In this document: in pieces, positions 50,478-59,727 of the stretch | Layout: every line of letters starts with the position of its first letter | Numbering within the stretch: position 1 is the stretch's first letter | Source of the DNA: Caballeronia mineralivorans PML1(12) | GTDB lineage: Bacteria > Pseudomonadota > Gammaproteobacteria > Burkholderiales > Burkholderiaceae | NCBI RefSeq assembly: GCF_001028175.1 | Contig: NZ_AEJF01000024.1 | Coordinates: forward strand, 1-64,000 | Length of the DNA: 64,000 nt | Direction of reading: 5' to 3' | The notes under the pieces: model-generated | Seen by the model: the letters and a program-made list of their open reading frames with translations, nothing else | Database searches by the model: none | What the model was told of the DNA's origin: nothing | Position numbers and translations under genes: made by a program

Positions 50478-51887
50478 TCAGTGCGCAGCAGGCGTAGCGC
50501 CCGCTGCGGGTTGGTGTGGACTCGTCACGGCGTCCACCACGCGCTCCATCTGCATGAAGCGCGAGCCTTTCACGAGAAACGTGGCGTCGGGTCCGAAGCC
50601 GGCGCCGGTGAGTGCTGCAATGAGTGAGGTGATATCGGTGAAATGCTGGCCTGCTCCGAATGCTTTGCTGGAATCAATGCTGGCGTCGCCGAGTGCGTAG
50701 AGCGCGTCGATGCCCCGTTGCGCCGCATACGCCCCCACCTCTCGATGAAACGCCGCGCCCTGGTCACCGACTTCGCCCATGTCGCCCATCACAAGCACGC
50801 GCGGCGACGGTTGCGATGCCAGCACGTCAATCGCCGCGCGCATGGAATCGGGATTCGAGTTGTACGTATCGTCGATAACCGTCGCGCCTTCGAGCGGCTT
50901 CAACACCGCGCGCTTCACTTGCAGGCGGCCTTTCACCGGCTCGAAGGCTTCGAGTCCGCGCTTGATGGCATCGAGTGAAACATTGGCCGCGAGCGCCGCT
51001 GCGGTTGCCGCCAACGCGTTGCGCACGTTGTGTTCACCCAGCACCTGCAACGCGACTTCCAGCGATCCTTCCGGTGTATTGATCTTCACGCGCGTGCCAT
51101 CAAGCGTGCCGGTCACTGCCGCTGCGACTTCCGAAGCGTCTGTGTGCAGCGCGAAATCCAGAATCGGATTGCCCGTTGCGGCGACGCGCCAGATGCTGGC
51201 GTATTTGTCGTCGGCGGGGAAAACGGCCGTGCCATTCGCGGCGAGCGAATGAATCACCGACGCATGTTCCAGCGCGACCGCTTCCACCGTCGCCATGAAT
51301 TCCTGATGCTCGCGCTGCGCGTTGTTGACGACAGCAACCGTCGGCGCGGCAATCTTGCCGAGCGTTTCGGTTTCGCCCGGATGATTCATGCCGAGCTCGA
51401 TCACCGCGAGCTTGTGCGTTTCGTTCAGACGAAACAGCGTCAACGGCAAGCCGATGTCGTTATTGAAGTTGCCCGCCGTCGCCAGCCGCGCGCTTTCACC
51501 GACAGCCGCCGCGAAAATCGACGCGATCATTTCCTTGACCGTCGTTTTGCCATTGCTGCCGGTCACGGCCACCAAGGGCAACGTGAAGCGTTTGCGCCAG
51601 CCATGCGCCAACGCGCCCAACGCAACGCGCGTGTCCTTGACCTTGATCGCGGGCACGTGAAAATCGTCCGGCGTGCGCGTTACCAGCGCCGCCGCGATGC
51701 CGCGCTGCGCCACTTGCGGCAGGAAATTGTGGGCATCGAAACGATCGCCCTTGATCGCGATAAACAGATCGCCCGGACCCGCCGTACGGCTATCCGTCGA
51801 TACGCGATCAAACGCGACGTTTTCATCGCCGATAACGATCGCGCCTGGAATCTCCAACGCAGCTTCGCGCAGTGTGAAGAGCGTCAT
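50478..51887 (-). CDS. murF: UDP-MurNAc-tripeptide--D-alanyl-D-alanine ligase
   Basis: Adds the D-Ala-D-Ala dipeptide made by Ddl. The 469-aa product has VSTDSRTAGPGDLFIAIKGDRFD at the N-terminus (UDP-binding), the ATP loop TGSNGKTT (109-116), AVIELGMNHPGE and DDTYNSNPDSM, all MurF markers. Overlaps murE by 4 bases. The C-terminus is Pro/Ala-rich. Confidence 0.97.
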   Translation of the reverse strand: MTLFTLREAALEIPGAIVIGDENVAFDRVSTDSRTAGPGDLFIAIKGDRFDAHNFLPQVAQRGIAAALVTRTPDDFHVPAIKVKDTRVALGALAHGWRKRFTLPLVAVTGSNGKTTVKEMIASIFAAAVGESARLATAGNFNNDIGLPLTLFRLNETHKLAVIELGMNHPGETETLGKIAAPTVAVVNNAQREHQEFMATVEAVALEHASVIHSLAANGTAVFPADDKYASIWRVAATGNPILDFALHTDASEVAAAVTGTLDGTRVKINTPEGSLEVALQVLGEHNVRNALAATAAALAANVSLDAIKRGLEAFEPVKGRLQVKRAVLKPLEGATVIDDTYNSNPDSMRAAIDVLASQPSPRVLVMGDMGEVGDQGAAFHREVGAYAAQRGIDALYALGDASIDSSKAFGAGQHFTDITSLIAALTGAGFGPDATFLVKGSRFMQMERVVDAVTSPHQPAAGATPAAH

Positions 51888-53428
51888 TCGCCACCTCCGC
51901 GTGCTTGCGTGGCGCGAGCGGCAAGCGCCAGACGCGCGTGATCCTGATCGGAGAATGCGCGTTTTTTACCCATGATTTCCTGTGTGGCTTCGTGGCCCTT
52001 GCCGGCCAGCACGACCACGTCCTCGCGCGCCGCCGTGCGGATCGCCTGGAGGATCGCGCTCGCGCGGTCTTCTATGCGACGCGCTTTCGACGCATCCTGG
52101 AAGCCTGCGGCAACCTGATCGATGATTGCGAGCGGATCTTCACTGCGCGGGTTGTCGCTGGTAATCACAATGTGATCCGCGTTCTTCTCCGCGATAGCAC
52201 CCATTAGCGGACGCTTGGTCGCATCGCGATCGCCGCCACAACCGAACATGCAGATCAGTTGACCGCCGCGCGCTTCGGCGATCGGCCGAAGTGCTTCCAG
52301 CGTTTTCTCGAGCGCGTCAGGCGTATGCGCGTAATCAATCACCACCAGTGGCTCGTCATTCTGCAAACGGCCACCGAGGCGTTGCATCCGGCCGTTCACG
52401 GGTTCGAGTTTCGCGATCTGTGCGAGCGCGGCATCGAGCGGAATCTGCGCCGCCAGCAACGCGCCCAGCACGCCGAGCAGATTGCTCACGTTGAATGCGC
52501 CGAGCGTGGCGACCTCCACGTCGGCGTCGCCCCAATCGGAACTCAAATGGAACGCCGTTCCCGTCGCGGTCGCGCGCACGCGGCTGGCAAGCAGCAACGC
52601 GTCTGCTTTCACGTTCGCGGACTGCGACGCGCTTTCCATGCCATACGCAATCGTTCGCGTTCGACCGTGACACGATGCAATCAGCCGCTGACCGGCTGCA
52701 TCGTCACGATTGATGACTGCCGCCTTCAACGCCGGCCACGCGAACAGCTTCGCCTTCGCCGCTTCATAGGCGGCGAACGTGCCGTGATAGTCGAGATGAT
52801 CCTGCGTGAGGTTAGTGAAAATGGCGATGTCGAACTTCGTGCCATTCACGCGCCCCTGATGCAGCGCATGCGACGACACCTCCATCGCAACGCCCTTCGC
52901 GCCGTCGGCCTTGAATTGGGCAAACGTGCGTTGCAGTTGGGGCGCATCCGGCGTCGTAAAACCGGAATGCACGAGCTTGCCCGGCATGCCGCTGCCCAGC
53001 GTGCCGATCACCGCGCACGGCGTACCCAACGCCGAGAGCGCCGTGGCGAGCCATTGGCTGCACGACGTCTTGCCGTTCGTTCCGGTCACGCCCACGACCA
53101 GTATGGAGTCGGTCGGTTCGCCGTACCACGCCGATGCAATTGGCCCAGCCAGTTCGTTAAGCGCTTTGACCGCAAACGCACTCGACGCATCCGGCTTGCC
53201 CGCAAAATTTTCCGGCTGATACAGCACGGCAGCGGCGCCTCTTTCGAACGCGGCATCGATGAACGCACGGCTATCCGCCCCATCCACGGCGTAGGCAAAA
53301 AACACGTCACCGGGTTTTAGCGAGCGCGAGTCGGCGTGCAATTGCGCGCTGGCATCAACGTGCGCACGCAACCACGCGAGCGCTTTCGCGATTTGCGCCT
53401 GCTGCTTGACCAAGCCCAAGCCGCTCAT
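51884..53428 (-). CDS. murE: UDP-MurNAc-dipeptide--meso-diaminopimelate ligase
   Basis: Adds the third residue of the stem peptide. The 514-aa product has the ATP loop GVTGTNGKTS (113-122) and the specificity motif DNPRSEDP in VITSDNPRSEDPLAII, which in known MurE enzymes reads meso-DAP (rather than lysine), as expected for a Gram-negative. Overlaps ftsI and murF by 4 bases each. Confidence 0.97.
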   Translation of the reverse strand: MSGLGLVKQQAQIAKALAWLRAHVDASAQLHADSRSLKPGDVFFAYAVDGADSRAFIDAAFERGAAAVLYQPENFAGKPDASSAFAVKALNELAGPIASAWYGEPTDSILVVGVTGTNGKTSCSQWLATALSALGTPCAVIGTLGSGMPGKLVHSGFTTPDAPQLQRTFAQFKADGAKGVAMEVSSHALHQGRVNGTKFDIAIFTNLTQDHLDYHGTFAAYEAAKAKLFAWPALKAAVINRDDAAGQRLIASCHGRTRTIAYGMESASQSANVKADALLLASRVRATATGTAFHLSSDWGDADVEVATLGAFNVSNLLGVLGALLAAQIPLDAALAQIAKLEPVNGRMQRLGGRLQNDEPLVVIDYAHTPDALEKTLEALRPIAEARGGQLICMFGCGGDRDATKRPLMGAIAEKNADHIVITSDNPRSEDPLAIIDQVAAGFQDASKARRIEDRASAILQAIRTAAREDVVVLAGKGHEATQEIMGKKRAFSDQDHARLALAARATQARGGGE

Positions 53429-55290
53429 CGAACGACTCCCGGGTGATTTTTCAAATTCGTCGATACCTTCAGCTTCTTCGGCGGATTCGTGTTCGTATTC
53501 GTCGCGTCCGGCTTCTTGATGTCGGTGGCGGGCGTGCCGGAAGCGGGGTCGTCGGACACCACCATCTGCTTCACCGCCATGTCGGGCGGAACGTTCAGCG
53601 AACGCAACGTGTCACCGGCGATCGCCGAGAACACCGGACCCGACACCTGGCCGCCAAAGTGGCTGCCGGCTGTCGGTTCGTCGACGGAAACGGCCACCAC
53701 GATGCGCGGATTCGGCATCGGCCCCATGCCGACGAACGACGCGCGATACTTCGATTTATCGTAGCCGCGGCCAGCGTGCTTGTACGCCGTACCCGACTTG
53801 CCGCCCACGCGATACCCCGGCACGGCCGCATCCGGCGACGTGCCGCCCTTCGCCGTCACCGTTTCGAGCATGGCGCGCACTTCACGCGCGGTGGTCGGTG
53901 CAAACACTTGCGGACCGGTCACAGGCGCATCGCCCGGCGTGCGGAAAATGGACACCGGCAACACTTGCCCGTCGTGCGCGATAGCGGTGTATGCACGCGC
54001 CAACTGGAACAGCGACGCCGACAGGCCATAGCCATACGACATGGTCGCCTGTTCGATACGGCGCCAGCTTTTCCACGGCCGCAACCGGCCGGACACCGCG
54101 CCCGGGAACCCGACCTTCGGCGCTTGCCCAAGCCCGATGCTCGTATACATGTTCCACATCTCTTCGGGACGCAACTGCATCGCGATCTTGGTTGCTCCGA
54201 TGTTGCTCGACTTCTGGATCACGCCGCCCACGGTGAGCGTGCCGAAACCGGAGTCGTCGGTGATGCGCGCGCCGTCGAGGACAAACTGGCCGTTACCCGT
54301 TTCCACCAGCGTATTCGGCGTCACACGATGCAAATCGAGCGCCAGCGATACTGTGAACGGTTTCATGATCGAGCCCGGCTCGAACGTGTCCGTCATGATC
54401 CGGTTGCGCAACTGCTCGCCGGTCATACGCGAGCGGTCGTTCGGGTTGTAGGTCGGATAGTTGACAAGCGCGAGCACTTCCCCGGTCTGCACGTCGATCA
54501 CGATCGCCGCGCCCGCCTTGGCTTTGAACTTCTCCACGGCCGCTTTCAGGTTCGTGTACGCGATGTACTGGATCTTGCTGTCGATCGACAACTCCACGTC
54601 GTCACCGTTATGCGGCACGACTTGCTCGTCCACGTCCTCGACGATGTGCCCCATCCGGTCCTTGATCACACGGCGCATGCCCGGCGTTCCGGCAAGAATG
54701 CCCTGATCGCCGAGTTCCACGCCTTCCTGCCCCTTGTCTTCAATATTAGTAAAACCGATCAGATGCGCAGTGATCTCGCCTTCCGGATAGAAGCGCTTGT
54801 ATTCACCGCGCGAATAAATGCCGGGGATATCCAGAGCCGTGACTTTCTGCGCGACTTCCATGGGCACTTGGCGCTTCACATAGACAAAGGTCTTGTCCAT
54901 CGAGAGCTTCGCGCGCAATTCCTTCGGCGACATATCGAGCAGCGCGGCGAGCTGGCCGAGCTTGTCGGCGCCGAGATCGTCCGGAACGGCTTCTGGAATA
55001 GCCCAGATCGCCTTGACGGGCAGACTGGTCGCAAGCACCAAGCCGTTGCGGTCCTTGATCTGGCCACGCGTGGCCGGCAATTCGAGCGTGCGCTGATAGC
55101 GGCTTTCGCCCTGCTTCTTGAAGAACGCGTTGCCCGGGCCCTGGATCCAGAACGCACGTCCGGCAAGCGCAACGAACGCCATGAACAGCATGAACACGAC
55201 GAGCTTCGAGCGCCACATGGGGAGGCGCACCGAGAGAATGGGGTTGGGCGTGAAGGCGACGCCTTTGTTTTTCTTTGGCGACGGTTTCAT
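53425..55290 (-). CDS. ftsI: Septal transpeptidase FtsI (penicillin-binding protein 3)
   Basis: Class B PBP that cross-links septal peptidoglycan with FtsW. The 621-aa product has a basic N-terminus, one transmembrane anchor (about 29-48) and a pedestal domain opening RTLELPATRGQIKDRNG. The transpeptidase domain shows S307-x-x-K310 (EPGSIMKPF), SSN (361-363) and KSGT (498-501). The C-terminus carries a Thr/Asn/Lys-rich tail of about 40 residues beyond the fold. Overlaps ftsL and murE by 4 bases. Confidence 0.97.
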   Translation of the reverse strand: MKPSPKKNKGVAFTPNPILSVRLPMWRSKLVVFMLFMAFVALAGRAFWIQGPGNAFFKKQGESRYQRTLELPATRGQIKDRNGLVLATSLPVKAIWAIPEAVPDDLGADKLGQLAALLDMSPKELRAKLSMDKTFVYVKRQVPMEVAQKVTALDIPGIYSRGEYKRFYPEGEITAHLIGFTNIEDKGQEGVELGDQGILAGTPGMRRVIKDRMGHIVEDVDEQVVPHNGDDVELSIDSKIQYIAYTNLKAAVEKFKAKAGAAIVIDVQTGEVLALVNYPTYNPNDRSRMTGEQLRNRIMTDTFEPGSIMKPFTVSLALDLHRVTPNTLVETGNGQFVLDGARITDDSGFGTLTVGGVIQKSSNIGATKIAMQLRPEEMWNMYTSIGLGQAPKVGFPGAVSGRLRPWKSWRRIEQATMSYGYGLSASLFQLARAYTAIAHDGQVLPVSIFRTPGDAPVTGPQVFAPTTAREVRAMLETVTAKGGTSPDAAVPGYRVGGKSGTAYKHAGRGYDKSKYRASFVGMGPMPNPRIVVAVSVDEPTAGSHFGGQVSGPVFSAIAGDTLRSLNVPPDMAVKQMVVSDDPASGTPATDIKKPDATNTNTNPPKKLKVSTNLKNHPGVVR

Positions 55291-55631
55291 CGTTTCACCC
55301 CGCGTGCGGGAGGAGCCGACGCCGGAACGGGCGCAGGCAGCGGTGCGTCCGTGGCCTTCGACGTCGCCGGGTCATAGTTCAGATATTGCGTACGGCCCGT
55401 CGTGACGGGCTGCATCTTCAGGGACGTAGTAGCCAACTGCTCGATACGCGAGGTTTTCGACAACGCGCTCTGCTGATATTGAAGCTGCGAAAAATCCTGC
55501 TGCAACTGACGCTCTTGCGACTGCGCCCGCTGCACATCGATAAAAATCTGCCGTTGCTTGTTCGAGGCGCTCACCGCGGACAGCGCGCAGCCGAGTACGA
55601 CGATCAGCAGGAAGATGTTGAGACGGTTCAT
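55287..55631 (-). CDS. ftsL: Cell division protein FtsL
   Basis: A 114-aa bitopic divisome protein: transmembrane helix at residues 4-22 ([19 protein letters not shown]) followed by a Gln-rich coiled coil (about 24-70, [20 protein letters not shown]) and a Pro/Ala-rich tail. It partners with FtsB and FtsQ. The sequence is weakly conserved in general, so the call leans on position between rsmH and ftsI, both of which it overlaps by 4 bases. Confidence 0.92.
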   Translation of the reverse strand: MNRLNIFLLIVVLGCALSAVSASNKQRQIFIDVQRAQSQERQLQQDFSQLQYQQSALSKTSRIEQLATTSLKMQPVTTGRTQYLNYDPATSKATDAPLPAPVPASAPPARGVKR

Positions 55632-56593
55632 GGCGGCGTCTGCCCGGTGACACGCTCGGCAATCCGCATCACTGCGGAACGCGCGCGCGGGTTCGCCGCG
55701 ACTTCAGCGTCAGACGCAAACACACGGCCAAGCAGCTTGAGCGGCGGGCTGGGCAGATCGGCGGCACGAATCGGCAGGCGGCGGTCGATCGCAGGCCCGC
55801 TTGCGTGGGCCTGCATGAAACGCTTGACGATCCGGTCCTCGAGCGAATGAAAGCTGATCACGACCAGCCGCCCCCCTTGCTCCAACAACGCCAATGCTGC
55901 GTCCAGAACTACTTGCAGCTCCGCAAGCTCTTGATTGATGTGAATCCGTATAGCCTGAAAGGTGCGAGTTGCCGGGTCCTTGCCCTTCTCACGGGTTTTG
56001 ACGACGTGACCCACGATTTGGGCAAGCTCGCCCGTGCTGACGAGAGGCCCAAGACGGTCGGACTCTGCCCGGCGAGCAACAAGCGCCTTTGCAATCTGAA
56101 AAGCAAACCGTTCTTCCCCATAATCTTTAATCACCTCCGTCAGTTCCTGCACCGTTGCCCGCGCCAGCCATTCCGCAGCAGATTCGCCACGGCTCGGGTC
56201 CATCCGCATGTCGAGTGGGCCATCGGCCCGGAAGCTGAAGCCGCGATCCGGGTCGTCCACTTGCGGTGACGACACCCCCAGATCCAGCAGCACGCCCGAC
56301 ACTTTCCCAACTCCTCGCTCGGCAGCGGCATCGGCTAACGAGGCGAAACTCTCATGCACGATCGAAAATCTCGAATCCTGAATCTGTGCAGCCGTGGCGA
56401 TAGCCAACGGGTCTTTGTCGAAGGCAATCAGGCGGCCGGCTTCCCCCAACTTCGTCAGGATCAGACGGCTATGGCCGCCGCGCCCGAACGTCCCATCTAT
56501 ATAAGTACCGTCCACGCGCGTAACCAGCGCATCGACCGCTTCGTCCAGCAGCACCGTGCGATGCTGCAACTCGTTTTTCATCGCAGGGGCCAT
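55628..56593 (-). CDS. rsmH: 16S rRNA (cytosine-1402-N4)-methyltransferase RsmH
   Basis: SAM-dependent methyltransferase acting on C1402 of 16S rRNA in the decoding centre (old name MraW). The 321-aa product has [13 protein letters not shown], the SAM motif [12 protein letters not shown] and [20 protein letters not shown], with a C-terminal [17 protein letters not shown]. Start 56593 gives [10 protein letters not shown]; the in-frame ATG at 56581 (MKNELQ) is an equally good candidate. It is 15 bp after mraZ. Confidence 0.96.
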   Translation of the reverse strand: MAPAMKNELQHRTVLLDEAVDALVTRVDGTYIDGTFGRGGHSRLILTKLGEAGRLIAFDKDPLAIATAAQIQDSRFSIVHESFASLADAAAERGVGKVSGVLLDLGVSSPQVDDPDRGFSFRADGPLDMRMDPSRGESAAEWLARATVQELTEVIKDYGEERFAFQIAKALVARRAESDRLGPLVSTGELAQIVGHVVKTREKGKDPATRTFQAIRIHINQELAELQVVLDAALALLEQGGRLVVISFHSLEDRIVKRFMQAHASGPAIDRRLPIRAADLPSPPLKLLGRVFASDAEVAANPRARSAVMRIAERVTGQTPP

Positions 56594-56608
56594 GTCTTTA
56601 GCGCCGCG

Positions 56609-57037
56609 TCAAAACGTGAAATTCTTCAGCGCGTCGGGCATGCCCTGCGCCATTGCCGCTTTTTCCTTCTCCGCGTAAGTCGCCGCGTCCCACAATTCGA
56701 GGTAATTACCCATGCCGAGCAGCGTCACTTCCTTTTCCAGCGATCCAGCCGAACGCAGTTCCGGCGATACCAGCACGCGTCCCGCGCTGTCGATGTCAAT
56801 ATCCATGGCGTTGCCGAGATAAATCCGGCGCCACCACAGGGCATCCATAGGGAGTGCAGCGATTTTCGAGCGGAAGATTTCCCACTCCGGGCGAGGAAAG
56901 AGCAACAGGCATCCATCCGGGCTCTTCGTGAGCGTCACCCGGCCTTCTGCCTGTCCTTGCAGCGCTTCCCGATAGCGAGACGGGACCGACATCCGTCCTT
57001 TCGCATCGAGCGACAGCGCCGAAGCCCCCTGGAACAC
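56609..57037 (-). CDS. mraZ: Transcriptional regulator MraZ
   Basis: A 142-aa ring-forming DNA-binding protein with two SpoVT/AbrB half-motifs: [17 protein letters not shown] (about 9-25) and [16 protein letters not shown] (about 80-95). MraZ represses its own dcw operon in E. coli by binding repeated GTGGG-like boxes. GTG 57037 was chosen because it gives the family N-terminus ([13 protein letters not shown]), the exact usual length, and an AGGAGAGG site 4-8 nt away; the ATG at 57073 would add a basic, unconserved stretch. First gene of the dcw cluster. Confidence 0.93.
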   Translation of the reverse strand: MFQGASALSLDAKGRMSVPSRYREALQGQAEGRVTLTKSPDGCLLLFPRPEWEIFRSKIAALPMDALWWRRIYLGNAMDIDIDSAGRVLVSPELRSAGSLEKEVTLLGMGNYLELWDAATYAEKEKAAMAQGMPDALKNFTF

Positions 57038-57120
57038 TCGCCCTCTCCTCTTCACGACGCGCACATGCGTCACGACTTTGTTGGAATATGCCTGAAAGTG
57101 GTCTCTGAATCACACAAAAA

Positions 57121-57172
57121 TACACTTTCTCACACCATTTCCCACTGTAGAGGAAGGCATTTCCCCGGTCAA
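57121..57172 (-). promoter_or_regulatory. dcw cluster promoter with MraZ-type operator repeats
   Basis: On the minus strand TTGACC (57167-57172) and TACAGT (57144-57149) are 17 bp apart. Overlapping and following the -10 are three pentamers at exact 10-bp period: GTGGG (57141-57145), GTGTG (57131-57135) and GTGTA (57121-57125). That spacing is what MraZ recognises in E. coli and Mycoplasma, so autorepression by MraZ is inferred. Confidence 0.75.
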
Positions 57173-57402
57173 TACGATCTGGCATTTTTTGACTAAATTT
57201 GTTTGCTAGAACAATGACTTAGCGCAGACCGCTAAAGTAGGACGAAATTTCGAAAAGCGTTATGAATGAATGACGTAGTGACGAAAGTGAAGGTAGTACG
57301 TGAAATGACGGGGAAAGACTAGAGGATGGTTTCGTTCTGCGAGGGCAGACCGGAGGGGATTACGGGTCAGATTGAACACAGAAACCAGGCGAAGAGTGAA
57401 AC

Positions 57403-57429
57403 CGCATCTCGCTGGATCAGCGAGATGCG
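57403..57429 (-). terminator. Probable terminator of coq7
   Basis: CGCATCTCGCTG (57403-57414) pairs perfectly with CAGCGAGATGCG (57418-57429) around a 3-nt loop, 7 nt after the coq7 stop. Only a short U run follows on the minus strand (GGTTTC). The rest of the gap to mraZ (57173-57402) is AT-richer and holds only the small palindrome CGAAATTTCG. Confidence 0.6.
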
Positions 57430-57436
57430 TGACTGA

Positions 57437-58096
57437 TTAAATATAGTACGCCGTGCGGGTCATGACCTTCGACGTCGCGCGCATCAGCGCTCGCACTGGA
57501 AACGGCAGTTCGATGCCGCCCGCGTTGACCGCCGCGACTGCATGCGCGGCTTCATCGACGCGCATTTGTTCGACGATCGCGCGCGATGCGTGGTCGTTCG
57601 CAGGCAGACTCGTCATGTGGCTATTCAGGTGCTTCTCGACCTGACGCTCGGTTTCCGCCATGAAACCGAGACTGACGCGGTCGCCGAATCTTCCCGCGAC
57701 AAACCCCAGCGCCAACGACCCCGTGTACCACAGCGGATTGAGCAGGCTCGGCCGTGAGTCGAGGTCGCGCAACCGTTGTGTTGTCCACGCGAGATGGTCT
57801 TCTTCCTCACGCGCCGCTTCCTCGAAGCCGCGTTTCAACGTCGCCGACTTGGTCGCGAGTTTTTGCGCCTGATACAGCGCTTGCGCGCACACCTCGCCGA
57901 CGTGATTCACGCGCATCAACGCCGCCGAATGCGCTTTTTCCTCTACGGTCAGCGCCGTATCCGCAGGTTCGACTGGCGTCGCTGCATCGTCTGCGTGAAT
58001 CGTTTGCGGCGCCGGTATCGGACGCGACATCCGCGATACGCCGGTCATCGACCGTAGTCCACGATCGAACTCAGAGATCAGTTCATCGAGTGTCAT
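57437..58096 (-). CDS. coq7: 2-polyprenyl-3-methyl-6-methoxy-1,4-benzoquinone monooxygenase (Coq7)
   Basis: Di-iron hydroxylase of ubiquinone synthesis that acts on demethoxyubiquinone. The 219-aa product has the carboxylate-bridged iron motifs [11 protein letters not shown] (E..), EEEDHLAW (ExxH), and DEAAHAV (ExxH) with VEKHLNSH between them. Start 58096 ([15 protein letters not shown]) has AGGAG at 7-nt spacing; the frame is open to 58291 but unconserved. Beta-proteobacteria use Coq7 at this step where E. coli uses UbiF. Confidence 0.94.
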   Translation of the reverse strand: MTLDELISEFDRGLRSMTGVSRMSRPIPAPQTIHADDAATPVEPADTALTVEEKAHSAALMRVNHVGEVCAQALYQAQKLATKSATLKRGFEEAAREEEDHLAWTTQRLRDLDSRPSLLNPLWYTGSLALGFVAGRFGDRVSLGFMAETERQVEKHLNSHMTSLPANDHASRAIVEQMRVDEAAHAVAAVNAGGIELPFPVRALMRATSKVMTRTAYYI

Positions 58097-58409
58097 TTCA
58101 TAACTCCTGTTTCGATCTCCTGAGCGATTTTGCATCGGACGAAGGTCGATCAACCAACAAATTACGTACTCTTTAAAACGTGTAATTAGGGCAAGTACGG
58201 GTCGCAAATATGCCCGAAAACCCGATTTTACCGCATGTTGCGTAAACGTCACACGCAGGAAACACAGGGACGGCTTTTCCTTTGTCGCCAAAAGTCTCTT
58301 TGTTACATTACGTTCAACTTCAATTTTGAAGTACCCGGCGGGGACGTCAACACACTGGCGCTAAGAACAGTGACCTTGCCAAACAGTTTCAACACTTTGG
58401 AGATCATTA
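58097..58409. other. Divergent gap between coq7 and the porin gene (313 bp)
   Basis: No gene is visible. The porin side holds GGAG before ATG 58410 and a small palindrome CTTCAA-TT-TTGAAG (58318-58331) that could be an operator or leader hairpin. No confident -35/-10 pair was found for either gene; an A/T-rich stretch near 58165-58190 may hold the coq7 promoter. Confidence 0.5.
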
Positions 58410-59561
58410 ATGAAAAAGTCGCTTCTCGCTCTGGCTGCGTTAGGTACATTCGCAGGTGCCGCGCATGCTCAGAGCAGCGTGACGCTGTACGGTATCGTCG
58501 ATGCAGGTTTCGTTTACAACAACAACTCGGGTGGCCAAAAGCTGTACTCGACGAGCGCCGGCAACCTGCAAGGCGATCGTTGGGGCCTGCGTGGCACGGA
58601 AGATCTGGGCGGTGGCCTGAAGGCGCTGTTCGTGTTGGAAAACGGCTTTAACGTGTTCACCGGCAAGCTGAATCAAGGCGGCGACGAATTCGGCCGTCAA
58701 GCTTACGTCGGTCTGTCGAGCCAGTACGGTACGGTCACCCTCGGTCGTCAATACGACTCCGTGGTCGACTACACCGGCGCACTCGAAGTCGGTAGCCAGT
58801 GGGGCACGTTCTACGGCGCGCACCCGGGCGACCTGGACAACATGAACAACTCGAATCGGGTAAACAACTCGATCAAGTACACAAGCACCAACTACAGCGG
58901 TATCACGTTCGGCGGCTTGTACAGCCTGGGCGGTGTTGCAGGTCAATTCAACCGCAACCAGATCTTCTCGGGCGGTCTTGGCTATGCGCAAGGTCCGTTG
59001 ACTTTGGGTGCGGCTTACTTGAACGTCAAGAACCCGAACTACTCGTTCTTCGGCAATAACTCGAGCTCGTCGACGACGGCAACGAACATGAGCGCCTCGC
59101 AAGTGTTCTCGGGCTTCGCAACGGCCAAGACGCAGCAAGTCATTTCGGCCGGTGGTGCTTACACGTTCGGCCCGGCCACCGTCGGCGCAACGTACAGCAA
59201 CACGCAGTTCAAGGATCTTGGACAGACCGCCGTCGCAGGGGCGCGGACCGTCTCGGGCAGCGCCAAGTTCCACAACGCCGAACTCAACTTCAAGTATCAG
59301 TTGACCCCGGCGTTGCTGCTCGGCGCAGCGTACGACTACACGAAGGCATATAGCGTCGCCAACGAAAAGATCCATCAAGGTGTCTTGGGCGCGGACTACT
59401 TCCTGTCGAAGCGCACCGACTTCTACATCGACGCCATCTATCAACACGCATCGGGCACGAACTCGCTTGGCACCACGGCTACGGCGCAGATCAACGGCCT
59501 GTCGGCTTCGTCGACGTCGAACCAAGTCGCAGCGATCGTTGGTATCCGTCACAAGTTCTAA
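58410..59561 (+). CDS. Outer-membrane porin (general trimeric type)
   Basis: A 383-aa outer-membrane beta-barrel. The signal peptide MKKSLLALAALGTFAGAAHA ends at Ala20, and the mature protein starts QSSVTLYGIVDAGFVYNNN, the hallmark of Burkholderia/Neisseria-type porins. RWGLRGTEDLGGGLKALFVLE and GRQAYVGLSSQYGTVTLGRQYD follow, and the last residues VAAIVGIRHKF end in the aromatic Phe needed for barrel assembly. Codon use is strongly biased, suggesting high expression. It is monocistronic with a UUCG-loop terminator. Pore selectivity is unknown. Confidence 0.95.
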   Translation: MKKSLLALAALGTFAGAAHAQSSVTLYGIVDAGFVYNNNSGGQKLYSTSAGNLQGDRWGLRGTEDLGGGLKALFVLENGFNVFTGKLNQGGDEFGRQAYVGLSSQYGTVTLGRQYDSVVDYTGALEVGSQWGTFYGAHPGDLDNMNNSNRVNNSIKYTSTNYSGITFGGLYSLGGVAGQFNRNQIFSGGLGYAQGPLTLGAAYLNVKNPNYSFFGNNSSSSTTATNMSASQVFSGFATAKTQQVISAGGAYTFGPATVGATYSNTQFKDLGQTAVAGARTVSGSAKFHNAELNFKYQLTPALLLGAAYDYTKAYSVANEKIHQGVLGADYFLSKRTDFYIDAIYQHASGTNSLGTTATAQINGLSASSTSNQVAAIVGIRHKF

Positions 59562-59589
59562 TAAGTCGTAATAAAACCAGTTGTCTTGA

Positions 59590-59614
59590 AAGGCGCCTTC
59601 GGGCGCCTTTTTTT
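59590..59614 (+). terminator. Intrinsic terminator of the porin gene
   Basis: AAGGCGCC (59590-59597) and GGCGCCTT (59602-59609) enclose a TTCG tetraloop and are followed by a T tract to 59614. A very stable, efficient-looking terminator. Confidence 0.92.
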
Positions 59615-59727
59615 CGTCCTGATGCTGCTCGAATGCATCCTGTCCCAGTGCACTCACGAAAAAAAGCCTCCGCGTCTTGCGATACGAAGGCCTGCTGTTT
59701 CGTTTGCTTTTTGCCGCCGGGAAGTTC

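Noticed and set aside
53443..55377. A 644-codon open frame antisense to ftsI
   Set aside because: Shadow frame, Arg/His-rich, covers ftsI and part of ftsL.
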